DNA of 64,000 nucleotides, from NCBI GenBank assembly GCA_029983695.1, contig JASBZB010000005.1, positions 83,908 to 147,907 of the forward strand, read 5' to 3'. Both the position numbers and the translations under genes were made by a program. How positions within the stretch are numbered: position 1 is the first letter of the stretch; every line of letters begins with the position of its first letter. The stretch comes from Lutispora sp003527145. GTDB lineage: Bacteria; Bacillota; Clostridia; Lutisporales; Lutisporaceae. The notes under the pieces are model-generated. The model was not told where the DNA came from. It saw nothing but the letters and a program-made list of their open reading frames with translations, and did not search any database. Of this stretch, positions 18,301 to 27,567 are shown piece by piece.

Positions 18301-20809
18301 CTACTGCACCTATTGATTCAATAACACTTGCGGAGGTTACTTTTTTTATAGGAATTAGCGTAGCGGTGATGCATAGTATGATTGTAGTTACCGATGTAAA
18401 TAAAATAGACAGATAATCAATCCGAAATTCTATATATAATATTCTTCTTGCAAAGTAATAAATTATATATATCAGACCAATACCTATAAGGCTTCCGAAC
18501 AGAGAGCCAATCACTCCATATAGCAGTCCTTCCTTAAATATCATCTCTCTCAACTGCGGCTTTGTTACCCCAATAGCACGAAGTATTCCAAATTCTTTTT
18601 TCCTCAATATTATGTTCATGCTCATTGTGTTTACAATATTCACTAAGCTGACCAAAAAAACAACTGCCACTATACTATATAAAACTAAAGCTAATTGTGT
18701 CTGCAGTTTTTTTATCTTTTCTACATCTTCCCAAAAAGAAATAAGCTTTCCATACTTTTGAGATGAAGCTATCCCTCTAAGCCTTTCCTCAATTTCTTTC
18801 ATATCAGCGCTATTCTCAAGATAAATCTCAATTTTTTGATATCCATCAATTGAATAGTATTTTTCTAAGAACTCTTCCTTCATAAAAATAGCGATAGAGC
18901 CATTGCCTTTGCTGATGGCGACTGGTGGATTATCTATAGTGTCCATAATAACAAATTCCTGCTCTATTTTCTTCCATCGATCATCTTCTTTATACGGAAA
19001 AGCAATAAGCACTGAATCCCCTGAGCTTAGATCGGTATGGTCTTTGTGAGAAAGATTCTGCATTACGAATGCATAGGGCAATGCTTCTCCTTGACTCTTG
19101 TAATTACTTATTTCTTCCATATCCTTAAAATGCTCATTGTATATTTCTTCATTTAAGCCTATTGCAAAACATACTAAATCGACTTGATTTCTATTTAATA
19201 AGTTACTTATGTAATCATTTGTTTTTGCTTCCTTCTCATAATATTCCTTACCCTTTTTAGTAAGAAGATCGGTATCTATATGTATATTACAACTAATGTA
19301 CTTCAGCTTATTGAACATTTTTATGCCTTCCACGCTTTCAAGCTGTTTAATAGCTTCTTCGGTATATCCATTCCTCTCCCTGTTGAATTCGTATGTCAGT
19401 ACATAGTCTGCTGTCATAAGATTACTGATCTGATGCACCGGATCAAGACCTTTTATTAAATAGAATACACTTATAAACAATGCGATGCTAACACTGATTG
19501 TTATAATTGTCGCAAAAAATCTTTTCTTGTATCTCCCGATATTTGTGAGCGCCATTTTTCCCATTTGCCCGTATATAGATAAAATCAATTTATTTGAGAA
19601 GCTCTTAATATCAGTCTGCTTTTTTCTGATCTTGCTTTCTAAATTTATGGATTCGATAGGGGATACACGCGCACCCAATTTTGCCGAATTGTATACTGCT
19701 ATCAATATAGACAAAAATCCCATAATGAACGGCAATACGATACTGAATAGGTTTATGCTGACATTTGATTTAAAAAGTCCAATTTTACTAGTTATAAATA
19801 ATAGCAAATGTGTTCCAAGCACTCCGGCAGCTATGCCTATGGGTATGCATATAAGCCCCAGCAGAAGCGCTTCAGCCAATAGCATATATTTTATTTGATC
19901 TGGGGTTGTTCCTATAGATCTGAGTAAGCCAAAATGCTTAAGCCTTTCAATAATAGATATATTGAAGACATTAAAGATTACCATAATTGCGACAAGCGCA
20001 ACTATCACATCTATAAAGAATGTTAGTTTTCTGGATTTATATGCACTTTCTAATGAATCTACATAACCCTCATTTTCGTTATAATCGCCGAAAACATTTT
20101 CATTTTCAGCTCTTTTGCTCAGCAATTCCCTAACTTTGGCCAGCTCTTGCCTGATATTGGGCGATGTATCCATAACAAAATACTGTCTATATGACCTATC
20201 GTACTTTTCAATATGTTGTTCTGCAGTTTGTAATATCACAAATGCCTTTCCTTTACCTGCTGCTAATGTGCCATATGAATTTTCCATAATACCAGATAGA
20301 ATAAAATCAGTTTTTGACCGCCCGATTGAAAGCCCCTTAGTATTTACCATTTCATAATCCAAGCTGAGTTTATCCCCAATAGCTGGTTTTGGCTCCATCT
20401 TGTTTATTACCCACTCCTCCATCATTATTTCATTGATATTTTGAGGGTAATTTCCTTTTATGATATTGCAATTTAGCATATCCATAGCATTATTATCTGA
20501 CCCGATTATATCCAGCTTATATTCTTCGGATTTATATTCCCCTAAATTCAGTGTTGTTCCTATAGTTTTTATAATAGGAAGATTTTTGGGTTTACCTAAA
20601 TTATCATATTCTATATTTATAAATTCTCCATGATACTTTCCAAACATTTGACCCATAGCATAAATGGCCATCTCATTATAGCTATTTATGATTATACTTA
20701 CAGAGGTCAACAACATCACAGAGAATATAATGCTAAATGATATGGTCAAAGTGCGCTTTTTATTATACATCAAATACCTGGGGACAAGTTGCATAAAACT
20801 GGTAATCAT
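18296..20809 (-). CDS. ABC transporter permease, FtsX/MacB type
   Basis: 837 residues with two FtsX repeats: an N-terminal helix (about residue 20) followed by an external domain, three helices near residues 260-390, a fifth helix near 430, a second external domain, and three helices at the C-terminus. This ten-helix double-FtsX form is common for Firmicute peptide-resistance or lipoprotein-handling exporters. It lies 4 bases after the ATPase gene, which supplies the energy. Substrate unknown. Confidence 0.9.
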   Translation of the reverse strand: MITSFMQLVPRYLMYNKKRTLTISFSIIFSVMLLTSVSIIINSYNEMAIYAMGQMFGKYHGEFINIEYDNLGKPKNLPIIKTIGTTLNLGEYKSEEYKLDIIGSDNNAMDMLNCNIIKGNYPQNINEIMMEEWVINKMEPKPAIGDKLSLDYEMVNTKGLSIGRSKTDFILSGIMENSYGTLAAGKGKAFVILQTAEQHIEKYDRSYRQYFVMDTSPNIRQELAKVRELLSKRAENENVFGDYNENEGYVDSLESAYKSRKLTFFIDVIVALVAIMVIFNVFNISIIERLKHFGLLRSIGTTPDQIKYMLLAEALLLGLICIPIGIAAGVLGTHLLLFITSKIGLFKSNVSINLFSIVLPFIMGFLSILIAVYNSAKLGARVSPIESINLESKIRKKQTDIKSFSNKLILSIYGQMGKMALTNIGRYKKRFFATIITISVSIALFISVFYLIKGLDPVHQISNLMTADYVLTYEFNRERNGYTEEAIKQLESVEGIKMFNKLKYISCNIHIDTDLLTKKGKEYYEKEAKTNDYISNLLNRNQVDLVCFAIGLNEEIYNEHFKDMEEISNYKSQGEALPYAFVMQNLSHKDHTDLSSGDSVLIAFPYKEDDRWKKIEQEFVIMDTIDNPPVAISKGNGSIAIFMKEEFLEKYYSIDGYQKIEIYLENSADMKEIEERLRGIASSQKYGKLISFWEDVEKIKKLQTQLALVLYSIVAVVFLVSLVNIVNTMSMNIILRKKEFGILRAIGVTKPQLREMIFKEGLLYGVIGSLFGSLIGIGLIYIIYYFARRILYIEFRIDYLSILFTSVTTIILCITATLIPIKKVTSASVIESIGAVE

Positions 20810-20813
20810 CTTC

Positions 20814-21494
20814 TCACCCTATAACCTTTCCATTTGATACCATTCCATCCTCAATAAACAGTACTCTATCAGCAAATTTACTGATCTCCGGATTATGAGT
20901 AATCATGACTAAGGTTTGATTATATTTTTTGACTGAGTTCTTAAACAACTCCATTACTTCGTTGCTGCTCTTAGTATCAAGGTTACCAGTAGGCTCGTCT
21001 GCAAATATTATAGAAGGCTTCATGCATAAAGCTCTCGCAATCGCCGCTCTTTGCTGCTGCCCTCCTGATAAGGCCCCAGGCAAGTGTCTTCTTCGATCTT
21101 TTATTCCTAAGATTTCAAGCAGTTCATCAATATAAGTCCAATCGATATCTTTCTTATCTAACAGCAAAGGGAGAACCACATTCTCTTCTAAGGATAAAAT
21201 GGGCAAAAGGTTAAAGAATTGAAATACAAATCCGATATTCTTTCTTCGAAATATTGTTAAATCAGTTTCAGACATATCAAATATATTCTGTCCCTTTATG
21301 TGTACATTTCCGCCGGTTGGTTTATCTAAGCCGGCCAACAAGTTTAGCAATGTGGTTTTTCCCGAACCGCTGGGCCCTACAACTATTACAAATTCACCTT
21401 TGTCGATTCTTATTTCCGTAGGTCTAAGCGCGTGCACAGAGGCATCTCCATCTCCATACACTTTGTATAGGTTAGATGTTCGCAGAATGTTCAT
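20814..21494 (-). CDS. ABC transporter ATP-binding protein, MacB/LolD type
   Basis: 226 residues with Walker A GPSGSGKTT, the family Q-loop and FQFFNLLP segment, signature LSGGQQQRAAIARAL, Walker B IIFADEP and switch histidine ITHNPE. It is the first gene of an ATPase-permease pair. A palindrome overlapping a TATAAT box lies just upstream (21511-21528), suggesting a repressed promoter. Confidence 0.93.
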   Translation of the reverse strand: MNILRTSNLYKVYGDGDASVHALRPTEIRIDKGEFVIVVGPSGSGKTTLLNLLAGLDKPTGGNVHIKGQNIFDMSETDLTIFRRKNIGFVFQFFNLLPILSLEENVVLPLLLDKKDIDWTYIDELLEILGIKDRRRHLPGALSGGQQQRAAIARALCMKPSIIFADEPTGNLDTKSSNEVMELFKNSVKKYNQTLVMITHNPEISKFADRVLFIEDGMVSNGKVIG

Positions 21495-21510
21495 ATAAAC
21501 AACCTCACAT

Positions 21511-21528
21511 TTATAATGTTCATTATAA
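21511..21528 (-). promoter_or_regulatory. Palindrome covering the -10 box of the MacB-like ABC operon
   Basis: TTATAATG and CATTATAA are perfect 8-base arms around two bases. Read on the minus strand this contains TATAAT, placed about 25 bases before the ATG of the ABC ATPase. A dyad superimposed on a -10 box is the usual layout of a repressor operator. No -35 box is convincing and no regulator gene adjoins. Confidence 0.5.
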
Positions 21529-21532
21529 AATT

Positions 21533-22147
21533 TTAAGCCAAGTCTGAATATTTAACTCTATCCCAGGATTTTATGCTGTTCAGGCTTTTGTCCAGCACTT
21601 CAACGGTCCCATCACTTTTACGCACATAAAGGTTTCCGTTTTTATCCGGTATCATCTTAATTATGAACTTTCCTTTGAAGGACTCTGTGTCTCCCCTTGC
21701 TTCCTTTTCAATCTTGTCACCGGATTTCTGTCCCTGTTCATCATAGATTACCAGCTCCGTGATCATTCCGGTTACTTCGCTGCCCTTTCTTTTATAGTAT
21801 TGTAAAAGGGCGTACAGCTTGTCCCCGGTGCCGTATGCGAGAGACATGCCTCCCTTGAAGGTATCAGGTATCTCTCGCAGCAATGCTCCTTTTTTATCAA
21901 GTATTAGTATTTTCTCCTTTTCTTCGTCAAATACTGCAATTTCTCCTTTACTGTTGATACATGGGCTGGAAATGTTCTGCAGCGCCATAGCAGTGTTTAA
22001 TTCTGAAGCCTCATAGCTATATGCGCTTTCTTCCATGGCATCCTTAGAATTTGGTGTGTCAACCGCTTTACAGCCTGCCATGGAAAACAGCATCACAAAT
22101 ATGCATGCAATGCTGATGATGAAACCGGCCGGTTTTTTGCACTTCAT
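21533..22147 (-). CDS. Putative lipoprotein with beta-propeller-like repeats
   Basis: 204 residues with a lipoprotein signal (hydrophobic segment then FSMAGC, lipidation at about residue 26). The mature part has two or three strand-rich repeats of the form DKNGNLYVRKSDGTVEVLDK, as in NHL or six-bladed propellers, but is too short for a full propeller. It may be a shortened version of a longer ancestor. It precedes the ABC genes on the same strand by about 40 bases, yet those genes seem to have their own promoter. Function unknown. Confidence 0.6.
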   Translation of the reverse strand: MKCKKPAGFIISIACIFVMLFSMAGCKAVDTPNSKDAMEESAYSYEASELNTAMALQNISSPCINSKGEIAVFDEEKEKILILDKKGALLREIPDTFKGGMSLAYGTGDKLYALLQYYKRKGSEVTGMITELVIYDEQGQKSGDKIEKEARGDTESFKGKFIIKMIPDKNGNLYVRKSDGTVEVLDKSLNSIKSWDRVKYSDLA

Positions 22148-22277
22148 ACCTATCCCCCTACCCTTTATTTATCTATACTATTTAGTCAATTGAATATCAG
22201 AAATTTCATTGTTTTATTTATTGTACCGCTAAATACGAAATAAGGGAATGAATGGAAGTCAAAATATTTGCTGCAAA

Positions 22278-22336
22278 AAGAGCCAACGGGACGGTTTTTC
22301 ATGGTTCACTTGAGCCACTTCAAACCGTCCCCGTTG
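22278..22336 (-). repeat. GGGACGG inverted-repeat element, probable terminator of the multidrug ABC operon
   Basis: AACGGGACGGTTT and AAACCGTCCCCGTT are long, nearly perfect arms (one extra C) with an inner imperfect TGGTTCA/TGAGCCA pairing. On the minus strand the stem is followed by GGCTCTTTTTG, so it can terminate the ABC exporter operon whose last stop is just upstream. A degenerate relative lies at 18252-18300. Elements with AACCGTCCC arms are widespread in Clostridial intergenic regions (recollection, not checked). Confidence 0.65.
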
Positions 22337-22338
22337 AT

Positions 22339-24105
22339 CTATTCCTTATATTGCAGCAAATATAAATCGTAATACATGCCTTTTTTGTCCAGAAGCTCTT
22401 GATGCTTGCCCATTTCCCTTACTTTGCCCTTGTGCATGACGATAATCTTATCTGCATGCTGTATGGTGGAAAGCCTGTGGGCTATTATGATATTGGTCCT
22501 GTCCTTTATAAGCTTCTTTATAGCATCCTGTATCAGCATTTCCGTCTCAGTATCGATATTGGAGGTAGCTTCGTCAAGCACCAATACAGAGGGGTTGAAG
22601 GCCAGCGCTCTTGCAAAGGCCAGCAGTTGTCTCTGCCCTGATGAGAGAGTAGCTCCTCTTTCCATTACTGTTTCTTCATACTTTCTGGGCAGCTTGTCGA
22701 TAAAGGTTCCGGCATTTACGAAGCTTGCAACCTCTTTTACCTTTTCATCGGTTATATCCTCATTATTCAATCTTATATTCCCTTTTATATCTCCGGTAAA
22801 GAGGAAGACATCCTGAAGCACTACCCCGATTTGAGAACGAAGCTCGTATTTGTCTATTTCCTTGATATTTTTACCGTCTATAAGTATTTCGCCTTTCTGT
22901 ATATCATAAAGCCTGGTGATAAGGCTTATTATTGAAGTTTTTCCTGCTCCTGTGGCACCTACGAAGGCTGCTGTTTCACCGGGATTGATGGTGAAGCTTA
23001 CATCCCTTAAGACCCAATTCTCTCCTTCATAAGCGAACCAAACATTTTTAAACTCTATCTTGCCTGTGACCTTATCAAGGGGCAGAGCTTCACTGGGGTT
23101 CTTGATGGTTTCCTCTTGGTCTAAAAGCAGGAAGATTCGCTCTGACGAAGCCATTGCAGACTGCAGGATATTGAATTTCTCGGTCAAGTCATTTATGGGC
23201 TTGAAAAACTGGTCGATATAATTTACAAAGGCAAAGAGAACTCCAAAGGGCACCTCACCTTGGAGGACCTTTCCTCCTCCATACCATATGAGAAGGGCTA
23301 AAGACAGCGAGTAGATGAGGTCCATGGAAGGCCTGAACACCGCAAATACGAAGAGCTCCCTCATGCTCGCCTTCCTGTGCTCATCATTTATACCTACGAA
23401 TTCATCATATTTATAATCTTCCCTGTTAAATATCTGGATGATCTTCATGCCTGAGATATTCTCGCTCAAGGTAGAATTTATCTTTGCCAGCTTCACTCTG
23501 ACCAGCCTGTATGCTTTTCTGGACTCCACACGAAAAATGGCCGCGGACAAAAATATGAGAGGTATGGCAATAAAGCTTACCAAGGCGACCTTTGCATTCA
23601 TCCTGAGCATGACGATTACGATTCCTATAAGGGTAAATATATCCTTAAAAAGATTTACGAGGACCGCAGTATACATTTCGTTGAGGCTTTCCATATCGTT
23701 GCTGACCCTTGTAACAAGCCTGCCCACAGGATTTCTGTCATAGAAGGATAGGGAGAGTCTCAGCAAGTGTGAGAAGAGCTCCTGCCTCATATTGTATATG
23801 ATCTTCTGTCCCGTATAATTCAGCAGGTAAACCTGGATATAGTTGAATACAAAACCTCCGGTGATGACAGCAAGAAAGAGCAGAGATATTTTTTCCAGCC
23901 CTGCCTTATTGCCTGCCGCTATGTAATCATCTATGGCCACTTTCATGAGATAGGGCCTGGCTAAATCAGTGAGAGTTATCAAAAGCAGCAGCACGAAGCA
24001 AATGGAAATAAGTCCGGCAAAGGGCTTGGCATACTTTAACAGTCTTTTCATCAGCCGGGCGTCAAAGGCTTTTCCTAAGGCTTCTTCTTCATGAAAATTA
24101 TTCAT
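22339..24105 (-). CDS. Multidrug-type ABC exporter half-transporter, canonical ATPase site
   Basis: 588 residues: six helices (residues about 20-330) and an ATPase domain with Walker A GATGAGKTS, signature LSSGQRQLLAFARAL, Walker B VLVLDEATSN (catalytic glutamate present) and switch histidine AHRLST. It lies 12 bases after the other half-transporter; in the pair this is the member with the intact catalytic glutamate. Such heterodimers (BmrCD, TM287/288 type) export drugs or lipids. Confidence 0.93.
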   Translation of the reverse strand: MNNFHEEEALGKAFDARLMKRLLKYAKPFAGLISICFVLLLLITLTDLARPYLMKVAIDDYIAAGNKAGLEKISLLFLAVITGGFVFNYIQVYLLNYTGQKIIYNMRQELFSHLLRLSLSFYDRNPVGRLVTRVSNDMESLNEMYTAVLVNLFKDIFTLIGIVIVMLRMNAKVALVSFIAIPLIFLSAAIFRVESRKAYRLVRVKLAKINSTLSENISGMKIIQIFNREDYKYDEFVGINDEHRKASMRELFVFAVFRPSMDLIYSLSLALLIWYGGGKVLQGEVPFGVLFAFVNYIDQFFKPINDLTEKFNILQSAMASSERIFLLLDQEETIKNPSEALPLDKVTGKIEFKNVWFAYEGENWVLRDVSFTINPGETAAFVGATGAGKTSIISLITRLYDIQKGEILIDGKNIKEIDKYELRSQIGVVLQDVFLFTGDIKGNIRLNNEDITDEKVKEVASFVNAGTFIDKLPRKYEETVMERGATLSSGQRQLLAFARALAFNPSVLVLDEATSNIDTETEMLIQDAIKKLIKDRTNIIIAHRLSTIQHADKIIVMHKGKVREMGKHQELLDKKGMYYDLYLLQYKE

Positions 24106-24117
24106 ATATTCTACCCC

Positions 24118-25869
24118 CTATTCCTCACCGGCTATTTTTTCTTCCAGCAGCTGCTTATGGTATATACTGCTGTAGTATCCCTTTATGGATACCAGGTAGT
24201 CGTGATTTCCTCTCTCGATTATCCTGCCTTCATCTAAAACGATGATCTCATCAGCATCCTTTACAGTAGATATCCTGTGAGCTATTATGATGCTTGTCCT
24301 GTCCTTGGTTACTTCCTTCAAATTCTTAAGTATTTTTTCTTCTGTCTTTGTATCCACGGCGGATAAGCAGTCGTCAAATATCATTATGCCGGGATTCTTG
24401 GCAATGGCCCGAGCTATGGATATCCTCTGCTTCTGGCCTCCCGATAGGGTTATGCCCCTTTCTCCCAGCTGGGTTTCGAACTTCTGGGGAAAGTCCATGA
24501 TATCGTCGTAGACGCTGGTTATTTTAGCAGCCTCCTCTACTTTTTCAAAGGGCAGGCTTTCGTCCGCGAAGGCTATATTTTCCTTTATAGTGCAGGAAAA
24601 AAGAAAATTGTCCTGAGGCACATAGCCGATCTTGCTTCTGAGAAGGTGGAAGGGCATCTGGTTTATATCATAGCCTCCCAATAAAAGTTTGCCTTTTTCT
24701 ACATTATATAGTCTTAATATTAAATTGGCCAAAGTCGTCTTGCCGCTGCCCGTCTTTCCTATTATGGCGAGGGTCCTGCCTTTTTCCAGAGTTATATTTA
24801 TATCTCTGAGTGCGGGGATCTCTGCTCCAGGATAGGTAAAGGACAAATTCTTAAATTCTATGGCTTCTTCAAAATCATCAAGCTCCAAGGTGTTTTCATC
24901 ATCAAATATTTCCGGCTCGGTGTCTAATATTTCATTGATCCTCAGGATAGAGGCAGTACCTCTTTGAAGTACGTTTATAACGTAGCCTACGGCCATCATA
25001 GGCCAGGTTAGGAGTCCCAAATAGGATATAAAGGTTACAAACTGTCCAAGGCTTATGGTCTTGTCTATTACAAGCACCCCGCCGTAATAGAGGGTGATGA
25101 CGAAGCTTAAGGAGGCCATAAAGATTACCAGAGGGAACATGGCGCCCCATATCTTTATGAGATTCATGTTCTCATCAAGATTGTTTTTATTGGCATCTGC
25201 GAAGTTATTGATTTCCTTATCCTCCTGGACAAAGGATTTTATTACCCTTATGCCCGAAAAGCTCTCCTGAGCCTTATCCGTTAAGTTGGAAAAAGCCTCC
25301 TGAACCCTTTTGAACTTTCTCTGGATCACCTTGCCGAAAAAGGTGACGGTAAGGGCGACAAAGGGAAGAGGTATCAAGGCTACCAGTGTAAATTTCATAT
25401 CAACGGATACCATCATTATCATAATGGTGGAGAGGGTCAGGAATATGGCATCCGTGGCCATGACGACGCCCATTCCAAAGGCCATCCTGACGGCATTTAT
25501 GTCATTGGTGGCATGGGCCATCAAATCTCCGGTTTTTTTATGGTGGAAATAATTAATAGAGAGTTTTTCCAAATGGGAGAACAATTTATTGCGCAGCCAG
25601 AATTCCAGATCCCTGGACGCCCCTATTATGAGCATCCTCCATATGTATCGAAAAACTGCTATAAAAACTGCAATCAATATTATTAAAAATACGTAAAAAT
25701 ATATCTGCTTCATGGATAGGGTGTGGGAACCAAGGGAATCCGTGATATGACCAAGAAGCTTGGGGGTCACAAGCTGAAGACCGTCGACAAATAGGAGGAC
25801 AAATACACCAAGCATGTATCTCCACTTGTTTGCCCGGAAGAATTCCTCCATATGTCTGAATTTGTTCAT
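24118..25869 (-). CDS. Multidrug-type ABC exporter half-transporter, degenerate ATPase site
   Basis: 583 residues with the same architecture: six N-terminal helices, then Walker A GKTGSGKTT, signature LSGGQKQRISIARAI, and Walker B IMIFDDCLSAVD. The residue after the Walker B aspartate is Asp where a catalytic Glu is usual, so this subunit provides the degenerate ATP site of an asymmetric heterodimer, as in TM287 and BmrC. It is the first gene of the two-gene operon. Confidence 0.93.
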   Translation of the reverse strand: MNKFRHMEEFFRANKWRYMLGVFVLLFVDGLQLVTPKLLGHITDSLGSHTLSMKQIYFYVFLIILIAVFIAVFRYIWRMLIIGASRDLEFWLRNKLFSHLEKLSINYFHHKKTGDLMAHATNDINAVRMAFGMGVVMATDAIFLTLSTIMIMMVSVDMKFTLVALIPLPFVALTVTFFGKVIQRKFKRVQEAFSNLTDKAQESFSGIRVIKSFVQEDKEINNFADANKNNLDENMNLIKIWGAMFPLVIFMASLSFVITLYYGGVLVIDKTISLGQFVTFISYLGLLTWPMMAVGYVINVLQRGTASILRINEILDTEPEIFDDENTLELDDFEEAIEFKNLSFTYPGAEIPALRDINITLEKGRTLAIIGKTGSGKTTLANLILRLYNVEKGKLLLGGYDINQMPFHLLRSKIGYVPQDNFLFSCTIKENIAFADESLPFEKVEEAAKITSVYDDIMDFPQKFETQLGERGITLSGGQKQRISIARAIAKNPGIMIFDDCLSAVDTKTEEKILKNLKEVTKDRTSIIIAHRISTVKDADEIIVLDEGRIIERGNHDYLVSIKGYYSSIYHKQLLEEKIAGEE

Positions 25870-26101
25870 GTTATCCCTCCTGTTATTGAACGAGATTACA
25901 TTCAGTGATAAAACTCATAATCATAGACTATCACAAAAATGGTTAGATTTACAGTGAATTTTATAGACATGAAACTTATGGGATGTATAGAAAAAGAGGG
26001 AGGGTTATGGTAATATTTGATATATGGCGGGGAAATAAAGCATGGGAAAAGCATTTTAATATGCTGATATAAATATTATAGACTAGAATAGAAAGTGGGG
26101 T

Positions 26102-26812
26102 ATGAATATGTGGACAAGAAAAGAGCTTAAGGATAGAGCAAAGGCAGTGCTCAAAGGAAACTATTGGAAAGCATTTTTGATCAGCTTGGTTATCTATCTT
26201 GCAGGAGGCGAAGGTGGCGGGGGAGGAAGCTCGGGCAGGAGCAGCTATAATAACTACAGAAACTCGGGAGGCCCTATGCCCTTTGATCTACCAACTTTTT
26301 TCGCAATTTTTGGTGTCATGGTGATCTTGATCATATTATCCTTGATTGTCCTGCGCATTTTTTTAGGGTATTCGCTGGAAGTAGGAGGCAGGAGATATTT
26401 TATCAAATCTGCCCGGTACGAAGACAGCAGCGGTTGTTTTAAATATGCCTTTGACAGGGAAAACTATATGGGTATAATAAAGGCAATGCTGCTAAGGGGC
26501 GTTCAGAACTTTCTATGGTATCTGCTGCTGATAATACCAGGTATTATAAAATCCTACGAGTATTCAATGGCACCTTATATACTGGCTGAAAACCCTAATA
26601 TAGGAGCCCAAGAGGCAATAAAACTCAGCCGGGATATGACTGAAGGCCATAAATTAGATATGTTTGTACTGGATCTGTCCTTCATCGGATGGTATTTGCT
26701 GGGGGCATTGCTTTTTGGCATAGGGGTGATTTTTGTAACGCCCTATGCAAATGCTACAAAGGCTGAACTTTATATGGTTCTTCGGCAAGGACCGATGGAA
26801 GAAGCAGCCTAG
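26102..26812 (+). CDS. DUF975 family membrane protein
   Basis: 236 residues beginning MNMWTRKELKDRAKAVLKGNYWKAFLISLV, the typical DUF975 opening, with a Gly/Ser-rich loop (GGEGGGGGSSGRSSYNN, about residues 39-55) and four later hydrophobic segments, including LWYLLLIIPGIIKSYEYSMAPYILAE. The family is of unknown function and common in Firmicutes. GAAAGTGGGG precedes the ATG. It appears to be a single-gene unit. Confidence 0.85.
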   Translation: MNMWTRKELKDRAKAVLKGNYWKAFLISLVIYLAGGEGGGGGSSGRSSYNNYRNSGGPMPFDLPTFFAIFGVMVILIILSLIVLRIFLGYSLEVGGRRYFIKSARYEDSSGCFKYAFDRENYMGIIKAMLLRGVQNFLWYLLLIIPGIIKSYEYSMAPYILAENPNIGAQEAIKLSRDMTEGHKLDMFVLDLSFIGWYLLGALLFGIGVIFVTPYANATKAELYMVLRQGPMEEAA

Positions 26813-26866
26813 CACTGAATAAGGCCTCCTTCAAGAGAAGGTACGGTTAATACAAAAGAAAGTGAG

Positions 26867-27367
26867 TTGAATCCGAAAATGGAAGCACAGCAAAAGGTCT
26901 ATGAAAAATTGACTGCTATGGGCATCAGATATGAGGTTATCAACCATCCTGCGGTCTATACCATTGAAGAAATGGAAAATCTGGGCATAACCGATAAGGT
27001 TGAAGTATGCAAAAATCTTTTTGTCAGAGATGCAAAGGGGAAAAAGCATTATCTCATTATTCTTCGCAATGATAAGAGAGCAGATCTTAGCAATATTGCG
27101 GCACAAATAGGAAGCACAAAGCTGAGCTTTGCATCAGAGGAAAGGCTTGAGAAATATCTTGGGCTGAAAAAAGGCGCAGTTTCACCTTTAGGAATAATCA
27201 ACGATGCTGCTCATGAGGTAGAGGTTGTTTTTGACAAGGATTTAGTAGGCAAAGCAAATCTGGGAGTACATCCTAACGATAATACCGCTACAGTGATGCT
27301 ATCCTATGAGGACCTTAAGCGGGTTGTCTCTGAAAACGGAAACGAGATCACATTTGTCAATATATAG
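26867..27367 (+). CDS. YbaK/ProX-type aminoacyl-tRNA deacylase
   Basis: 166 residues. A free-standing editing protein of the YbaK/ProX family that hydrolyses mischarged tRNA (typically alanyl- or cysteinyl-tRNA-Pro) in the cytoplasm. Features are the N-terminal YEVINHPAVYTIEEM, the catalytic-lysine region VCKNLFVRDAKGKKHYLIIL and the C-terminal GAVSPLGIIND followed by GVHPNDNTATV. The TTG start has GAAAGTGAG close before it; an ATG four codons later is an alternative. Single gene followed by a hairpin. Confidence 0.88.
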   Translation: MNPKMEAQQKVYEKLTAMGIRYEVINHPAVYTIEEMENLGITDKVEVCKNLFVRDAKGKKHYLIILRNDKRADLSNIAAQIGSTKLSFASEERLEKYLGLKKGAVSPLGIINDAAHEVEVVFDKDLVGKANLGVHPNDNTATVMLSYEDLKRVVSENGNEITFVNI

Positions 27368-27368
27368 C

Positions 27369-27392
27369 AGGAGCGGCTCATAACCGTTCCTA
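27369..27392 (+). terminator. Hairpin after the YbaK-like gene, weak terminator
   Basis: AGGAGCGG pairs with CCGTTCCT (one G-T pair) around CTCATAA. There is no clear T-run after it, so termination is uncertain. Confidence 0.4.
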
Positions 27393-27440
27393 TATATATT
27401 GACAGTATGGAAAATATATGCAATAATACATAAAAAGTGA

Positions 27441-27548
27441 GTATGCTTGAGCACAAGCTTGCGAGCAGCATAGGGATTGCGGCAATCCTACACGAACGGA
27501 TATAAACCCTTCGGAGTCACTCTTGGGAGTGATTTTGCGGGGTTTTTT
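27441..27548 (+). promoter_or_regulatory. Structured leader with terminator-like hairpin before an acetyltransferase
   Basis: Three hairpins in tandem: GCTT/AAGC at 27445-27458, GGATTGC/GCAATCC at 27474-27488, and a long stem from AAACCC and TCACTC to GAGTGA and GGGG at 27504-27542, followed by six Ts. The last one looks like an intrinsic terminator and ends only 5 bases before the AGGAGG of the acetyltransferase gene. This is the layout of an attenuator or riboswitch, but it matches no class I can name. Confidence 0.5.
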
Positions 27549-27567
27549 ATTTTAGGAGGTGGCGAAG

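Noticed and set aside
26102..26812. Plus-strand DUF975 gene as part of the ABC exporter operon
   Set aside because: It is divergent from the exporter genes with 230 bases between and has its own ribosome site; no functional link is visible.
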